Origin: Acidimicrobiia bacterium
GTDB taxonomy: Bacteria; Actinomycetota; Acidimicrobiia; Acidimicrobiales; AC-14
DNA length: 60,574 nucleotides
Direction of reading: 5' to 3'
NCBI GenBank assembly: GCA_023264995.1
Contig: JAHFUR010000016.1
Location: 1 to 60,574 of the forward strand
The notes under the pieces were generated by a model. The model ran no database searches. It saw only the letters and a list, made by a program, of their open reading frames with translations, and was not told where the DNA came from. Made by a program: the position numbers and the translations under genes. Shown one piece after another: positions 8,193-17,764 of this stretch (the stretch's first letter is position 1; each line of letters opens with the position of its first letter).

Positions 8193-8265
8193 AGCCCCCT
8201 ATCGGAATCGAACCGATGACACCAGCCTTACCATGGCTGTGCTCTGCCGACTGAGCTAAGGGGGC
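8193..8265 (-). tRNA. tRNA-Thr (anticodon GGT)
   Basis: Acceptor GCCCCCT pairs with AGGGGGC, the anticodon stem CAGCC/GGCTG encloses ATGGTAA, and the T arm is ATCGG-TTCGATT-CCGAT. The discriminator is T and no CCA is encoded. It precedes tRNA-Met and tuf on the same strand, a common actinobacterial arrangement. Confidence 0.96.
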
Positions 8266-8275
8266 AGTCCCACAG

Positions 8276-8281
8276 ATGATA
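8276..8281 (-). promoter_or_regulatory. -10 box of tRNA-Thr overlapping a start codon
   Basis: On the minus strand TATCAT lies ten bases before the 5' end of tRNA-Thr. The same six bases read ATGATA on the plus strand and contain the likely start codon of the GNAT gene. No clear -35 box is seen 16-18 bases further upstream, so this is a tentative call. Confidence 0.35.
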
Positions 8282-8782
8282 GTCAGCCGGCCCGGGGTCG
8301 CTGTCCGGTTGGCCCGGATGGGCGATGCCGAGGCCATCCGGGCCATCTACAACCTTGAGGTCACCGGGTCCACGGTGACCTTCGACCTCGTCCCCCGCAC
8401 CCTGGAGGTCCAGGAAGCGTGGCTGGTCGAGCACGCCGGCGTCCATCCGGCGGTGGTTGCCGAGGCCGGTGGGGAGGTCGTCGGCTTCGGCTCGCTGGCC
8501 CCCTACCGGGCCCGGCCGGCGTACTCCACGACGGTCGAGGACTCGGTCTACGTACGCCGCGACCGCCAGGGCATGGGGTGCGGGCGGGCCATCCTCAGCG
8601 AACTGGTCCGGCTGGGCACCGACCACGGCTTCCACGCCATCATGGCCCGCATCGTCGGCGGCCACGCGGCCTCGATCGGCCTGCACGGGGCCTGCGGCTT
8701 CGAGCTGGTCGGCATCGAGCGGGAGGTGGGGCGCAAGTTCGGCCGGTGGCTGGACGTCGTCCTCATGCAGCGGCTCCTGTGA
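8276..8782 (+). CDS. GNAT-family N-acetyltransferase, phosphinothricin-acetyltransferase-like
   Basis: The 168-residue protein has the GNAT order of motifs: an N-terminal strand and helix (VAVRLARMGDAEAIRAIYNL), the central strand GEVVGFGSLAPYRARPAY, the acetyl-CoA pyrophosphate loop RQGMGCGRAILSEL, and late motifs ARIVGGHAASIGLHGACGFE and GRKFGRWLDVVLMQR. This arrangement matches the PAT/MnaT subgroup, which acetylates phosphinothricin or methionine derivatives. The substrate here cannot be fixed from sequence. The start ATG is only 10 bases from the divergent tRNA-Thr gene, so its own promoter must lie within the tRNA gene or the message is leaderless. Confidence 0.85.
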   Translation: MIVSRPGVAVRLARMGDAEAIRAIYNLEVTGSTVTFDLVPRTLEVQEAWLVEHAGVHPAVVAEAGGEVVGFGSLAPYRARPAYSTTVEDSVYVRRDRQGMGCGRAILSELVRLGTDHGFHAIMARIVGGHAASIGLHGACGFELVGIEREVGRKFGRWLDVVLMQRLL

Positions 8783-8900
8783 CCCGCCGCTTCACGTAGC
8801 CTTCCGCCCTCGGGGGCCGGCCCGCGCCGCCGTCCCACCTCGACCACGGAGGGCGTCGACGTTGAGCGAACACCTGCGAGTGGCCTGGCAGCCCGGCTGA

Positions 8901-9899
8901 ATGCCGAACTCCTACCTGCCGCAGTTGGCGGCACGGGCGCTGGGCATCTACGAGGCCCACGGGCTCGACATCGAGATCGTCGAGCCGGCACCTGGCCCCG
9001 ACAACGCGCTGGCCGCCGGCCGGGGCGACTACGACCTCTGCATGTCCAGCGTGGCGTACTACCTGTGGGCGCGCGACGAGGAGCCGGCGCTCGACGCCCG
9101 GTTCATCTTCGCCGTGAGCCGCCGGATCCACATGTCGGTGTTCGCCGTCGACGGGCGGCCGGCGGCCCACGGGCGGCCCATCACCTCCTTCGCCGACCTG
9201 GCCGGGGCGTCGTTCGCGTTGCGGACCGAGATCGACCCGGGCCGCCGGGGGCGGCTGCGGCAGATGTCGGAGCGCCACGAGGCCCGCCTGGCCCGGGACT
9301 ACCTGGCCCTGCTCGCCCACCTCGGGCTCGAACCGGGGCCGATGGTCGACGTCGGGCCCCGGTCCACGCTTGACGCCTGCCTCGCCGGCGCCGCCGACGT
9401 GTGCGCCGAGTGGGCCGAGCTGGGTGTCGGCCTCCGGGCCGGCGCGGCCGCCCAGGGCCTGCGCATCCGCACGCTGCCCTTCGCCGACGCCGGCATTCCC
9501 GGCTACCTCAACGGCTTCGTCGCCTCGGGCGACGCCCTCCGCCGGCGGCCGGAAGCCCTGGCCCGGTTCGTGACCGCGGCCCGAGAGGCCCTGGTGGCGG
9601 TGCGCGACGACCCCGGGCCCGCCCTCGCCCTCATGGCCGAGGAGCTGCCCGACCGCGACCCCGCCACCGTCCTCGAACGCTGGCGGCTGGGCGAGCCGGC
9701 CATGTTCGGCGCCGGCGAGGGCGAGGTCGGGGCCATGAGCGCCGCCGGGTGGGAGGCGACGGTGGCCTACCACGTGGCCACCCACGGCACCCGGGCCCAC
9801 GACCCGGCGGGCAGCGTCGACCTGGCGCCGTGGGAGCGGGCGATGGCCGGTGCGGCCGAGGCCCCGGCTGGCGCCGGCCGCTCCGCCCGCACCCCATAG
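8901..9899 (+). CDS. NMT1/SsuA-like substrate-binding protein, with an in-frame stop just upstream
   Basis: The 332 residues from ATG 8901 look like a periplasmic-binding fold of the NMT1/THI5 type: NSYLPQLAARALGIYEAHGL, DIEIVEPAPGPDNALAAGRG and GDYDLCMSSVAYYL. The frame does not truly begin here. In the same frame, from TTG 8862 behind a GGAGGG, come 12 codons ending LRVAWQPG and then TGA (8898). Those 12 residues look like the missing first strand of the fold, so the TGA may be a nonsense change of a Trp codon, or translation restarts at the adjacent ATG. No signal peptide is seen in either form. The downstream gene is an MFS transporter, not an ABC permease. Confidence 0.7.
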   Translation: MPNSYLPQLAARALGIYEAHGLDIEIVEPAPGPDNALAAGRGDYDLCMSSVAYYLWARDEEPALDARFIFAVSRRIHMSVFAVDGRPAAHGRPITSFADLAGASFALRTEIDPGRRGRLRQMSERHEARLARDYLALLAHLGLEPGPMVDVGPRSTLDACLAGAADVCAEWAELGVGLRAGAAAQGLRIRTLPFADAGIPGYLNGFVASGDALRRRPEALARFVTAAREALVAVRDDPGPALALMAEELPDRDPATVLERWRLGEPAMFGAGEGEVGAMSAAGWEATVAYHVATHGTRAHDPAGSVDLAPWERAMAGAAEAPAGAGRSARTP

Positions 9900-9900
9900 C

Positions 9901-11142
9901 TTGGCCCCGTCCGGACCGCGCTCGGCGGTACGCCGGCTGGCCGCGGCCCGCCTCGTGTCGAACACGGGCAACGGGGCCGCGGCCGTCGCCTTGGCCGTGC
10001 TCGTCCTGGAGAAGACCGGGTCCTCCCTCTGGGTGGCGGCCACGCTCATCGCCACCCACGGGGTGCAGGTCGGGACCGGGATCCTGACGTCGTCGCTCAG
10101 CGACCGGCACTCGAGGCGGGCCGTCATGATCGTCTCCGAGCTCGCCGGCGGCGGGTGTTACCTGGCCATGGCCTTCACCACCACGCCCGCGGCCCTGCTG
10201 GCCATCGGGATGGTGGCGTCGGTGTTCGCGTCGCCGTTCAACGCCGCATCGTCGGCGGCCATGCCCAACCTGGTCGAGCCCGCCGACCTGAGCTGGGCCA
10301 ACAGCATGGCGTCGGCGGGCCGGAGCCTGGGGATGACCATCGGACCGGCGCTTGGGGGCGTGATCGCGGCATCGGCGGGGGCGTCGGCAGTGTTCGCCAC
10401 CAACGCCGTGAGCTTCCTCTTGTCCGCCGCGACCATCGCCACCGTCACCGGCCATTTCTCGGGCGAGCGCGTCCCGGGTGACGCCCACCGCGGAGTCGCT
10501 GCCGGCCTCTCCTTCGTCTGGCGGGACACCGTCCTCCGCCGGATGATGTTCGCCGAGGCGATCCTCGTGCTGGGGATCGGCCTCGTCCAGGTCGCCCGGG
10601 TGCCCTTCGCCGAGGCGCTGGGGCTCGGATCCGCCGGCCTCGGGCTGCTCACCGGCCTCTGGGGCGCCGGCCTTCTCGTCGGCTCGTTCGCCGGCCGGTT
10701 CCTGGACGTGCGCAGTGAGCCGGCCGTCTTCGTGGTCGGGCTGGCCGGTGTGGCCGTGTCGACGCTGGCCATCGGCGTCTCCCCGTGGATCGGCGGGATC
10801 GTGGTGCTCCACCTCTTCGTCGGGCTGGCCGACGCCCTCGACCTGGTGGCCGCGCAGGGCATGCGCCAGCGCCGGGCCCCCGACGCCGTGCGAAGCCGGG
10901 TCATCGCCGCCAGCAGCTCGGTCGTGGTCCTGGCCCAGATGGTGGGGTACGCCACCGCCGGCTTCCTCGTCGACCTGCTCCGGCCCCGAGGCGTCTACCT
11001 GGCCGCCGGCGCCGTGGTCGCCGCGTCGGCGGTGCTCGCCCTACCCCTCCTCGGCGCCACGCCGCCGCCGGACGCAACTGCCCCGAACGCGGCCACCGAT
11101 GTGGCCGACCTCGAGTACGGCGCCGGCGTGGGCCCACCCTGA
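9901..11142 (+). CDS. Major facilitator superfamily transporter
   Basis: About 413 residues with some twelve hydrophobic segments form an MFS permease of the multidrug/siderophore-export kind (EntS-like). The signature loop between helices 2 and 3 is SSLSDRHSRRAVMIVSELAG. Helices follow at GGCYLAMAFTTTPAALLAIG, ALGGVIAASAGASAVFATNA and, after a central loop, from MMFAEAILVLGIGLVQVARV onward. I use TTG 9901, two bases after the preceding stop; GTG 9850 in the same frame would add a Pro/Arg-rich stretch that overlaps the upstream gene. Neither start has a clear ribosome site. The substrate is unknown. Confidence 0.82.
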   Translation: MAPSGPRSAVRRLAAARLVSNTGNGAAAVALAVLVLEKTGSSLWVAATLIATHGVQVGTGILTSSLSDRHSRRAVMIVSELAGGGCYLAMAFTTTPAALLAIGMVASVFASPFNAASSAAMPNLVEPADLSWANSMASAGRSLGMTIGPALGGVIAASAGASAVFATNAVSFLLSAATIATVTGHFSGERVPGDAHRGVAAGLSFVWRDTVLRRMMFAEAILVLGIGLVQVARVPFAEALGLGSAGLGLLTGLWGAGLLVGSFAGRFLDVRSEPAVFVVGLAGVAVSTLAIGVSPWIGGIVVLHLFVGLADALDLVAAQGMRQRRAPDAVRSRVIAASSSVVVLAQMVGYATAGFLVDLLRPRGVYLAAGAVVAASAVLALPLLGATPPPDATAPNAATDVADLEYGAGVGPP

Positions 11143-11179
11143 GAGGCGCAGGCCGGGAGCCGGCGCCCGGGCCTGCCTC
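11143..11179. terminator. Hairpin terminator between the MFS gene and tRNA-Tyr
   Basis: Bases 11143-11157 (GAGGCGCAGGCCGGG) pair with 11166-11179 (CCCGGGCCTGCCTC) apart from two single-base bulges, leaving an eight-base loop. It lies right after the MFS stop codon and nine bases from the 3' end of the opposing tRNA-Tyr, so it can serve both. Confidence 0.6.
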
Positions 11180-11187
11180 TTGGTTCC

Positions 11188-11272
11188 TGGTGGGCCGGGA
11201 AGGATTCGAACCTCCGTAGGCTGTGCCGGCTGATTTACAGTCAGCTCCCTTTGGCCACTCGGGCACCGACCC
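11188..11272 (-). tRNA. tRNA-Tyr (anticodon GTA)
   Basis: This class II tRNA has acceptor GGGTCGG pairing with CCGGCCC, anticodon loop CTGTAAA, a long variable arm and T arm GGAGG-TTCGAAT-CCTTC. The discriminator A is followed by an encoded CCA, unlike the other three tRNAs of the window. Confidence 0.96.
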
Positions 11273-11303
11273 AGGACTGCGGGAACGACGATAGCGTCTG
11301 GAG

Positions 11304-11792
11304 GTGCCCACGTTCGACGTCGTCTCGGAAGTCGACCTCCAAGAGGTCAGGAACGCGGTCGACCAGGCCCACCGAGAGGTGGCCACCCGGTTCGACTTCA
11401 AGGACACGGGGTCCACGATCGAGCTGGGCGACGGGGAGATCCAGCTGCACTCGGCCACCGAGGACCGCCTCCGAGCCCTCGTGCAGGTCCTCGAGGAGAA
11501 GCTGGTCAAGCGCAGCGTGTCCCTGAAGGGGCTGACCTACGAGAAGGTGGAAGAGGGGTCGAAGGGCACGGCCCGCCAGAAGATCCTGCTGGCTGCCGGG
11601 ATCGACGAGGCCAAGGCCCGGCAGATCAACCGGTTCATCAAGGACCGGGGCATGAAGGGGGTCTCCTCGCAGACCCAGGGCGACCAGATCCGCGTGTCGG
11701 GCAAGAAGCGCGACGACCTCCAGAACGTGATCGCCGCCCTGAAGGAGGAGGATTTCGGCATCCCCCTCCAGTTCAAGAACTTCCGGGACTAG
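11304..11792 (+). CDS. YajQ-family nucleotide-binding protein
   Basis: The 162-residue product matches YajQ throughout: FDVVSEVDLQEVRNAVDQAH, EVATRFDFKDTGSTIEL, VKRSVSLKGLTYEK, GTARQKILLAAGIDEAKARQ and the end DFGIPLQFKNFRD. The fold has two RNA-recognition-like domains. Family members bind cyclic di-GMP or nucleic acid, and a regulatory role is known in Xanthomonas; the role here is not known. The start is GTG 11304, preceded by GGAG. It is divergent from tRNA-Tyr with about 30 bases between them and convergent with the peptidase gene. Confidence 0.93.
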   Translation: MPTFDVVSEVDLQEVRNAVDQAHREVATRFDFKDTGSTIELGDGEIQLHSATEDRLRALVQVLEEKLVKRSVSLKGLTYEKVEEGSKGTARQKILLAAGIDEAKARQINRFIKDRGMKGVSSQTQGDQIRVSGKKRDDLQNVIAALKEEDFGIPLQFKNFRD

Positions 11793-11808
11793 CCCGCCGG
11801 GGCGGCGT

Positions 11809-12999
11809 TCAGCTCCCCGAGCCGCCGAAGAGCGGGGCCAGGGCACGCGGCGTGAGCGGCGCCAGGATGGCCAGGGCCGCCTGGCGGCCGGCCCGGAGGG
11901 CGTCGGCCTCGGCTTGGGCCGCCGTGGACTTGCGGTCCCAGTCGATCCGGCCGGCGATCCGGGCCAGCTGCAGCTGGGCCAGCCGCATGGTGCCCCCGCC
12001 GGCGCTGACGCTGGACGCCCAGAGCAAGGGGCCGACCGCTCGGCCGGATGCGGAGGGGGCGTCGCCGTCGAACCGGCGCAGGACGCCGGCGCCCGTGACG
12101 GCCCGGGAGACGCCCACGCTGTTGGCGGCGAGCAGACCGGAGGCGTTGGCGATGGCCTCCGTGACCCAGCCGTCGAGGATGGGCTTGGGGTTCACCGCCG
12201 CGCCGCCGCGGGGGTGGACCTCGAAGTGGACGTGGGTGGCGCCGCCGGCCGCATTGCCGCTGTCGCCCACGTACCCCACCACGTCGCCCTGCTTCACCGC
12301 GGCACCGTTGGCCAGCTTGCGGGCGAAGCCGTCGAGGTGGGCCATGTAGTAATAGGTGCCGTCAGCCTGCGTCACGTACGCCGCCTTGCCCCCGAGGCCG
12401 GCATCCTCGAACCGGACGACGCCGGCGAAGGGGGCACGCACCGGGGTGCCGCGGGCTGCGAAGATGTCGGTGCCCTGGTGGAGGTGGAACGGCGGCCCGA
12501 AGCGGGCCTCCAGCCAGTCGTCGGTGTAGTCGGCCGCACCGGCCACCGGAAAGTGCCCGAAGCCGGCGATGGCGGCTTCCTCGAGGGTCAGGCCGAGGGT
12601 CTGCATGGGCCGCAGGGCATCGAGCAGGGCCGACGTCGTACGGCCGCCGGTGCGGCGCACGGAATTGATGATCGGGATGTACTCAGGCGGGATGACGCCG
12701 GCGGCGGCCGGTTTGGTGGTCGTCGTCACCGACCCGGCGGCGCCGGCCTTGCCCCCGGCCCCGCCGGCGGTCGCGGCGGCCGGCGCCGTGGTGGTCGGCG
12801 CCGGGGCCACGGTGGTCGTGGGGAGGAGCTGGCGGACCAGGTCCTCCAGGAAGCTAAGGGTCGTCGGCGTGGTCGGGGGCGGCGGGGTCTGGGCGCCGGC
12901 CTGGCCGGTGAGCGTCAGGACCAGGGCGGCCAACACGACGACGGCCGCGACAGGTGAGCGAAAGCGGCCTGGCACGATCCAGTTCTCTTCGCCGCTCAA
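11809..12999 (-). CDS. Secreted M23-family (LytM-type) metallopeptidase
   Basis: A signal peptide (VAAVVVLAALVLTLTGQAGA) is followed by a Pro/Thr-rich region and an Ala/Gly-rich linker. The M23 domain near residues 170-270 has the zinc site: HQGTD for the first His and Asp, and HVHFE for the second metal His, with APFAGVVRFEDAG and YYYMAHLDGFA between. Such domains cut peptidoglycan cross-bridges or act as non-cleaving activators of amidases; here the metal ligands are present. A helical C-terminal part of about 120 residues is unassigned. The gene lies downstream of htpX on the same strand, separated by 46 bases. Confidence 0.86.
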   Translation of the reverse strand: MSGEENWIVPGRFRSPVAAVVVLAALVLTLTGQAGAQTPPPPTTPTTLSFLEDLVRQLLPTTTVAPAPTTTAPAAATAGGAGGKAGAAGSVTTTTKPAAAGVIPPEYIPIINSVRRTGGRTTSALLDALRPMQTLGLTLEEAAIAGFGHFPVAGAADYTDDWLEARFGPPFHLHQGTDIFAARGTPVRAPFAGVVRFEDAGLGGKAAYVTQADGTYYYMAHLDGFARKLANGAAVKQGDVVGYVGDSGNAAGGATHVHFEVHPRGGAAVNPKPILDGWVTEAIANASGLLAANSVGVSRAVTGAGVLRRFDGDAPSASGRAVGPLLWASSVSAGGGTMRLAQLQLARIAGRIDWDRKSTAAQAEADALRAGRQAALAILAPLTPRALAPLFGGSGS

Positions 13000-13045
13000 C
13001 GCCCGATCTCCTGCCCACCCGGTGCGGACAGGCGTCAGCGGACGA

Positions 13046-13903
13046 TCAGGAGCGCCACTCGCCCTGGCGCAGCCGGGCGATGCGGTCCTCCAGGGGCGGG
13101 TGGGTCGAAAACAGGTTGGCGAACTGCACCTTGCGCCCCGTCAAGGGGTTCACGATGTACTTCGAGGCCTGGGCCGGGTCGACGGCCATGGGGATGGCCC
13201 GCGCCCCCTGCTCCAGCTTGGCCAGGGCCCGGGCCAGGGGCTCGCCGTCGCCGATCAGCCGGGCGCCGGTACGGTCGGCCTCGTACTCGCGGCTGCGGCT
13301 GAGGGCCATCTGGATCACTGCGGCGGCCACGGGGGCCAGCAGGCTGAAGGCCAGCAGGGCCAGGGGGTTGGCGCTGCGGTCGTCGTCGCGGCCACCCCCG
13401 CCGAACATGGCGCCCCACATCGCCATCCGGGCCACGAAGGTGATGCCCATGGCCACGGCCGCGGCCACCGAGCCGATGAGGATGTCGCGGTTGCCGACGT
13501 GGCTGATCTCGTGGGCCAGGACCCCGCGCAGCTCGTCCCAGTCGAGGATGTTGAGGATGCCCTGGGTCACGGCCACGGCGGCGTGGTCGGGGTTGCGGCC
13601 GGTGGCGAAGGCGTTCGGCTGCATGTCCGGGGTCCGGTACAGCTTCGGCATCGGCATGTTGGCGGCCATGGTCAGCTCGCGGACGATCCGGTAGTACTCC
13701 GGCATCTCCGCCTCGCTCACGGGGACGGCGCGCGCCGACTTGATGGCCAACTTGTCCGAGAACCAGTACGACCCTCCGACGAAGACCAGCCCGAGGCCGA
13801 GGCCGAGGACCAGCCCACCCCGGCCGAAGAAGCTGCCGATCAGCATGAGCAGGCCGCCCAGGGCCGCCAGCAGCGTGTAGGTCTTGATCGTGTTCTTGCT
13901 CAT
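13046..13903 (-). CDS. htpX: Membrane zinc protease HtpX (M48B)
   Basis: The 285-residue protein has two N-terminal membrane segments ([18 protein letters not shown] and [15 protein letters not shown]), the HEISH zinc motif at residues 131-135, two more membrane segments ([18 protein letters not shown] and [20 protein letters not shown]) and the third ligand in [11 protein letters not shown] near 206-208. The C-terminal [14 protein letters not shown] is typical. HtpX degrades damaged membrane proteins. Length and motif order are complete, so the enzyme should be active. Confidence 0.95.
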   Translation of the reverse strand: MSKNTIKTYTLLAALGGLLMLIGSFFGRGGLVLGLGLGLVFVGGSYWFSDKLAIKSARAVPVSEAEMPEYYRIVRELTMAANMPMPKLYRTPDMQPNAFATGRNPDHAAVAVTQGILNILDWDELRGVLAHEISHVGNRDILIGSVAAAVAMGITFVARMAMWGAMFGGGGRDDDRSANPLALLAFSLLAPVAAAVIQMALSRSREYEADRTGARLIGDGEPLARALAKLEQGARAIPMAVDPAQASKYIVNPLTGRKVQFANLFSTHPPLEDRIARLRQGEWRS

Positions 13904-13969
13904 CTTCCTTCTCCCGTGGCCGTCACGATCTACAACGCTCCCACAGCCCGCCGCGTTCCGCTCGGGTGC

Positions 13970-16924
13970 TCAGCGCCGGCCGGCGCTCCTCAGCGTGCCC
14001 GCGGTCGCCGCCCGGAGGGCGCCACGAGCCTCGTGGAAGGCCTGCTCGATCTCCATGGCCGGCTGGGCCAGGTCGGCGAGGCGATGGGCAAGCGCCGCCT
14101 CTTCGATCTCGTCGGCCAGCACCACCATGCGCGAGGCCCCGACAGCGCCACAGCTACCTCGGAGCCGGTGGGCGGCGCGGGCCGCGGCCGGGAGGTCGGC
14201 CGTCGCCACTGCGGCATGAAGAAGGGCGATCTGCTCGGAGGTGGCCTCGATGAACGCGTCGGCGAGCTCCTCGAGCAGGGCCGAGGAGCCCGACCCCAGC
14301 TCCCACAGGTCCCTGATCGTGGCCCGGTCGAGCACCTCGGCGACCGGCCGGGGTGGGCGGGCGGCGAGGAGACGCCCGAGGACGGTGCCCAGCACCTCCA
14401 CCGTGACCGGCTTGGTCACGTACGCGTCCATCCCCGCGGCCAGGCACCGGTCCTCGTCGCCCTTCACGGCCGATGCGGTCAGGGCGACGATCGGGATGTG
14501 GGCGCCCGTGCCTTCACGCCGGCGGATCTCCTCGGTCGCCTCGTAGCCGTTCATCTCCGGCATCTGGCAGTCCATCACCACCGCGTCGTACGGCCCCGCC
14601 TCCAGGGCGGCGACTGCGTCCCGGCCATTGGCCACCACGTCGACGCGGTAGCCGAGGCGCTTCAGCATGGCGATGGCAACCTTCTGGTTCACCACGTTGT
14701 CCTCGGCCACCAGCACCCGCACCCCGATCGGCGCCGGCGGGCGACCCGGCGCCGTCGCCGGGTCGGGGCTGGTCGCCGTGGTCGGCGCCGGCGCTCCGGC
14801 CAGGGCCAGGGCGATCACGTCGAGCAGTTCAGCGCGGTGGACCGGCTTGGTCAGGCAGGCCACGACCCGGTCACAGGCGGGCGGGCGGGAGGTGCCGGCG
14901 GAGGTCAGCATCACCAGACGGAGCGACGCCAGCTCGGGGTCGGCGTCAACCATGCGGCAGAGGTCGAGCCCGTCGAGACCGGGCATGTGCCGGTCGAGGA
15001 GCGCGATCGCCGGCACCGTGCCGGCACTTGCGGCCTGGCGGAGGCGCATGAGCGCAGCCGGGACGTCGGCCGCGAGCGTGGTCACCATCCCGTTGGCCCG
15101 GAGGTGGCGGTCGAGGATCCCCCGGGTGGTGGCGTTGTCGTCGACGATGAGCACGTTGACGCCACGGAGCGAGCCTCGGTCGACAGGGACCGGCGCCAGC
15201 TCGGGCCGGGCGGCCAGCCGCGCCGTGAACCAGAATGTGCTGCCCAGACCGGGGAAGCTCTCGACGCCGATCGCGCCACCCATCATCTCGGCCAGGCGCT
15301 TCGAGATGGCCAGGCCGAGGCCGGTACCGCCGAAGCGCCGCGTCGTCGACGGGTCGGCCTGGGCGAAGGACTCGAACAGTCGGTCGGTGTCGGCGCCGGC
15401 GATCCCCACGCCGGTGTCGCGCACGTCGAACCGGATCTGGTTGCCGGCCTCCGTCGAGACGGTGACGACGATCTCCCCGACTTCGGTGAACTTGACGGCG
15501 TTGCTGACCAGGTTGGTCAGGACCTGGCGGACGCGGACAGCGTCACCGGCCACAAAGGCCGGGACGTCGTCGGCGATCGTCGTCAGCAGCTCCAGGCCTC
15601 GCTCCTGGGCCGGCGCGGCCAGGAGGTCGGCCACCCCCTCGACGACCTCGCCGAGGTCGAAGTCGGAGACCTCGAGCTCCAGGCGGCCGGCCTCGATCTT
15701 GGAGAAGTCGAGGATGTCGTTGATGATCTCGAGCAGGGCCTCGCCGGACCGTCGGGCCGTGAGGGCGAACTCGTGCTGGTCGACATCAAGGTCGGTGTCG
15801 AGGAGCAGGCCGGTCATCCCGATCACGCCGTTCAGCGGGGTCCTGATCTCGTGGCTCATGTTGGCCAGGAACTGCGACTTCAGGCGCGACGCCTCGACAG
15901 CGTCCTGCTGCGCCACCTTCAGCGATGCCAGCGACGACTGCAGCTCCCCGGTGCGCTCGTCGACGAGGGCCAGGGCGTAATCCCGCCGGCGGGCCATGGC
16001 CTGGATCACCAGGAAGATGGCCACCGAGACGAGGAGGCCGATCCCCGCGATCATCTCGGGCAGGCGCTGGACCAGGGAACCGATCAGCGGTTGCTCGGCG
16101 GTCACGGCCAGGAGCCATTGGCTGTCGCCGGCGGCGAAGGTCCGGAGGAGCGTCTCGGACTGGCCCCGGTGCCGGCCGGGATGGGCGCTGGTCAGGATGA
16201 GCTGGTCGGGATCCGGGCGGGTCGAGGCGTACAGCGACCCGTCGAGCTCGGAGAAGGGCTTCGAGGACGTCGTCGGCGACGGAGAGTTCGGGATGATGAC
16301 GGACTCCCGGTACACGACCGTGCCGGCGGGCGCCGCCGGCGGGCCGAGGGCGAAGCCGAGCGTCTTGACACCGCCGGCGAGCATCACCGGGGTGCTGACG
16401 ATGAGGTGCACCTCGAGCGCCCGCCGCACGGCGTCGGCGCGGGGACCGGTGAGGGTCTCGCCGACGGCGATCCCGGGGCCGGAGGCCAGCTCGACGACGA
16501 ACCCGTCGGCGGTGGCCCGCACCAGTGCGGTGCCGACCAGGTTGCGGTCGGCGCTGCCGGCGACCTCGGCGAAACTGGCCGGCGACCCGCCGCTCACCCG
16601 AGCCACGGTGCCCACCAGCGTGAGCCGGGCCTGGGTACTGGAGATGCTGTTGCCGAGCACCAGGTTGACCTCGGCGGCCCGCTCCCTCAGCAGGCTCGCC
16701 TCCTGGTCGATGGCCAAGCCTCGCACTGTCCAGGCCGCGCCGAGGCTGGCCGTCGTCAGGACGACGAAGGACGCCACCGAGAGGCCTCGCATCCGCCGGC
16801 GGTGGCGGTGTCGGTGGTGGCTCGTCGCCGTGGGGCGGGGACCTGTCCCATCCTTGCCTCGTCTGAGCATTCGTCCAACCGTTCCTGCTCGGGAGCCCCG
16901 GAGCGACACCATTCGGAGATCCAT
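13970..16924 (-). CDS. Hybrid sensor histidine kinase with two receiver domains and an HPt domain
   Basis: About 984 residues. Two membrane helices ([18 protein letters not shown] near 50 and [20 protein letters not shown] near 290) flank an extracytoplasmic, CHASE-like sensor. Then come a HisKA domain with the phosphorylated His in [13 protein letters not shown], an ATPase domain ([26 protein letters not shown]), receiver 1 ([21 protein letters not shown]), receiver 2 ([30 protein letters not shown]) and an HPt domain with [13 protein letters not shown]. This BarA-like design relays phosphate to an unlinked response regulator. The start is uncertain; ATG 16924, 16912 and 16870 are all possible. 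Confidence 0.92.
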   Translation of the reverse strand: MDLRMVSLRGSRAGTVGRMLRRGKDGTGPRPTATSHHRHRHRRRMRGLSVASFVVLTTASLGAAWTVRGLAIDQEASLLRERAAEVNLVLGNSISSTQARLTLVGTVARVSGGSPASFAEVAGSADRNLVGTALVRATADGFVVELASGPGIAVGETLTGPRADAVRRALEVHLIVSTPVMLAGGVKTLGFALGPPAAPAGTVVYRESVIIPNSPSPTTSSKPFSELDGSLYASTRPDPDQLILTSAHPGRHRGQSETLLRTFAAGDSQWLLAVTAEQPLIGSLVQRLPEMIAGIGLLVSVAIFLVIQAMARRRDYALALVDERTGELQSSLASLKVAQQDAVEASRLKSQFLANMSHEIRTPLNGVIGMTGLLLDTDLDVDQHEFALTARRSGEALLEIINDILDFSKIEAGRLELEVSDFDLGEVVEGVADLLAAPAQERGLELLTTIADDVPAFVAGDAVRVRQVLTNLVSNAVKFTEVGEIVVTVSTEAGNQIRFDVRDTGVGIAGADTDRLFESFAQADPSTTRRFGGTGLGLAISKRLAEMMGGAIGVESFPGLGSTFWFTARLAARPELAPVPVDRGSLRGVNVLIVDDNATTRGILDRHLRANGMVTTLAADVPAALMRLRQAASAGTVPAIALLDRHMPGLDGLDLCRMVDADPELASLRLVMLTSAGTSRPPACDRVVACLTKPVHRAELLDVIALALAGAPAPTTATSPDPATAPGRPPAPIGVRVLVAEDNVVNQKVAIAMLKRLGYRVDVVANGRDAVAALEAGPYDAVVMDCQMPEMNGYEATEEIRRREGTGAHIPIVALTASAVKGDEDRCLAAGMDAYVTKPVTVEVLGTVLGRLLAARPPRPVAEVLDRATIRDLWELGSGSSALLEELADAFIEATSEQIALLHAAVATADLPAAARAAHRLRGSCGAVGASRMVVLADEIEEAALAHRLADLAQPAMEIEQAFHEARGALRAATAGTLRSAGRR

Positions 16925-16977
16925 CGACCGTTCGAGCGGTTCCTTGAACACTTTCCGGCCGGGCTGCGCCCGACCGC

Positions 16978-17673
16978 TCACGCCGCGATCGGTTCCAGGA
17001 CCAGAGACAGTGCGGGGCAGGGGCGAGGCAACGCCGGCGTGGCCATGGTCAAGCCTTCGCTCCGGACCGTCCGGAGGGACAGCAGGACCGTGGCCCCGGC
17101 GCCGGCCCCGGTGACGGCGAGGCAGATCACTGTCTTGCACAGCACGAAGGCCGGGAGCGGAAGGGTGACGAGGAGCCCAAGCGTGACTGCGCCGGTCGAA
17201 ATGTGGACGCCGGCCCAGAGGACGGTGAGCCGGCGGAAGAGCTTGACGACGCCCGGCAGGGAGGTGACCTCGGGGCCCACCGGGCAGAAGTCCACCGCCA
17301 GGGCGGCGATGACCGGGCGGCCCACCACGAGCGAACCCATGAACACCGCCGCCATCACGGCGGTCGTGACGACGGGCTGCACGAAGTACATCGCCGCGCT
17401 CCCGCTCAGCACGCCGACGGCCGTACGGGCCGTCAGGCCGCCGAGCGCCAGGAGCAGGATGGCCGGCACCCGCTCCCGCCGGACCAAGCGCCGGACCAGG
17501 GCCGCGTACGACCAGCCGAGGGTCGCCACCATGGCCGCCCCGGTGCCGAACCGCACCAGGACGACATAGAACAGCGCGGCGGGGACGATGGTGGCTTCGA
17601 GCAGATGGGGAACGGTGCGCCGGGCGATGGCGCCCAACGAGGGGAGCACGATCGGGGCGGCAGGGGTGGGCAT
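16978..17673 (-). CDS. VC0807-like integral membrane protein
   Basis: The 231-residue protein starts at ATG 17673 ([18 protein letters not shown]) and has about six hydrophobic segments, including [36 protein letters not shown] and [20 protein letters not shown]. The pattern [20 protein letters not shown] and the FVQP motif resemble the VC0807 family, whose function is unknown. It lies upstream of the hybrid kinase on the same strand. A GC-rich hairpin in the 53-base spacer (arms GGTCGGGC and GCCCGGCC) may end its message. The open frame extends upstream, but that part overlaps the next gene. Confidence 0.75.
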   Translation of the reverse strand: MPTPAAPIVLPSLGAIARRTVPHLLEATIVPAALFYVVLVRFGTGAAMVATLGWSYAALVRRLVRRERVPAILLLALGGLTARTAVGVLSGSAAMYFVQPVVTTAVMAAVFMGSLVVGRPVIAALAVDFCPVGPEVTSLPGVVKLFRRLTVLWAGVHISTGAVTLGLLVTLPLPAFVLCKTVICLAVTGAGAGATVLLSLRTVRSEGLTMATPALPRPCPALSLVLEPIAA

Positions 17674-17764
17674 CTGACGGTCATCGGCACCTCGCCGGCG
17701 ATCCTGTACTGCGTTCCCCTCCCGGACGCGTTGCGGACCGCTCCGGCCCGCTCCGACGCCCGGG

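Noticed and set aside
11801-11826. Terminator between yajQ and the M23 peptidase gene
   Set aside because: GGCGGC and GCCGCC can pair, but six-base GC arms with a 14-base loop are expected by chance in DNA of this composition. It may still act as one, but the evidence is too weak to list.
12569-17569. A 1,666-codon open frame on the plus strand
   Set aside because: It is antisense to the M23, HtpX and hybrid kinase genes, all of which have clear domains. Its own sequence is low-complexity Arg/Gly/His-rich with no domain, as expected from the high-GC shadow of real genes.
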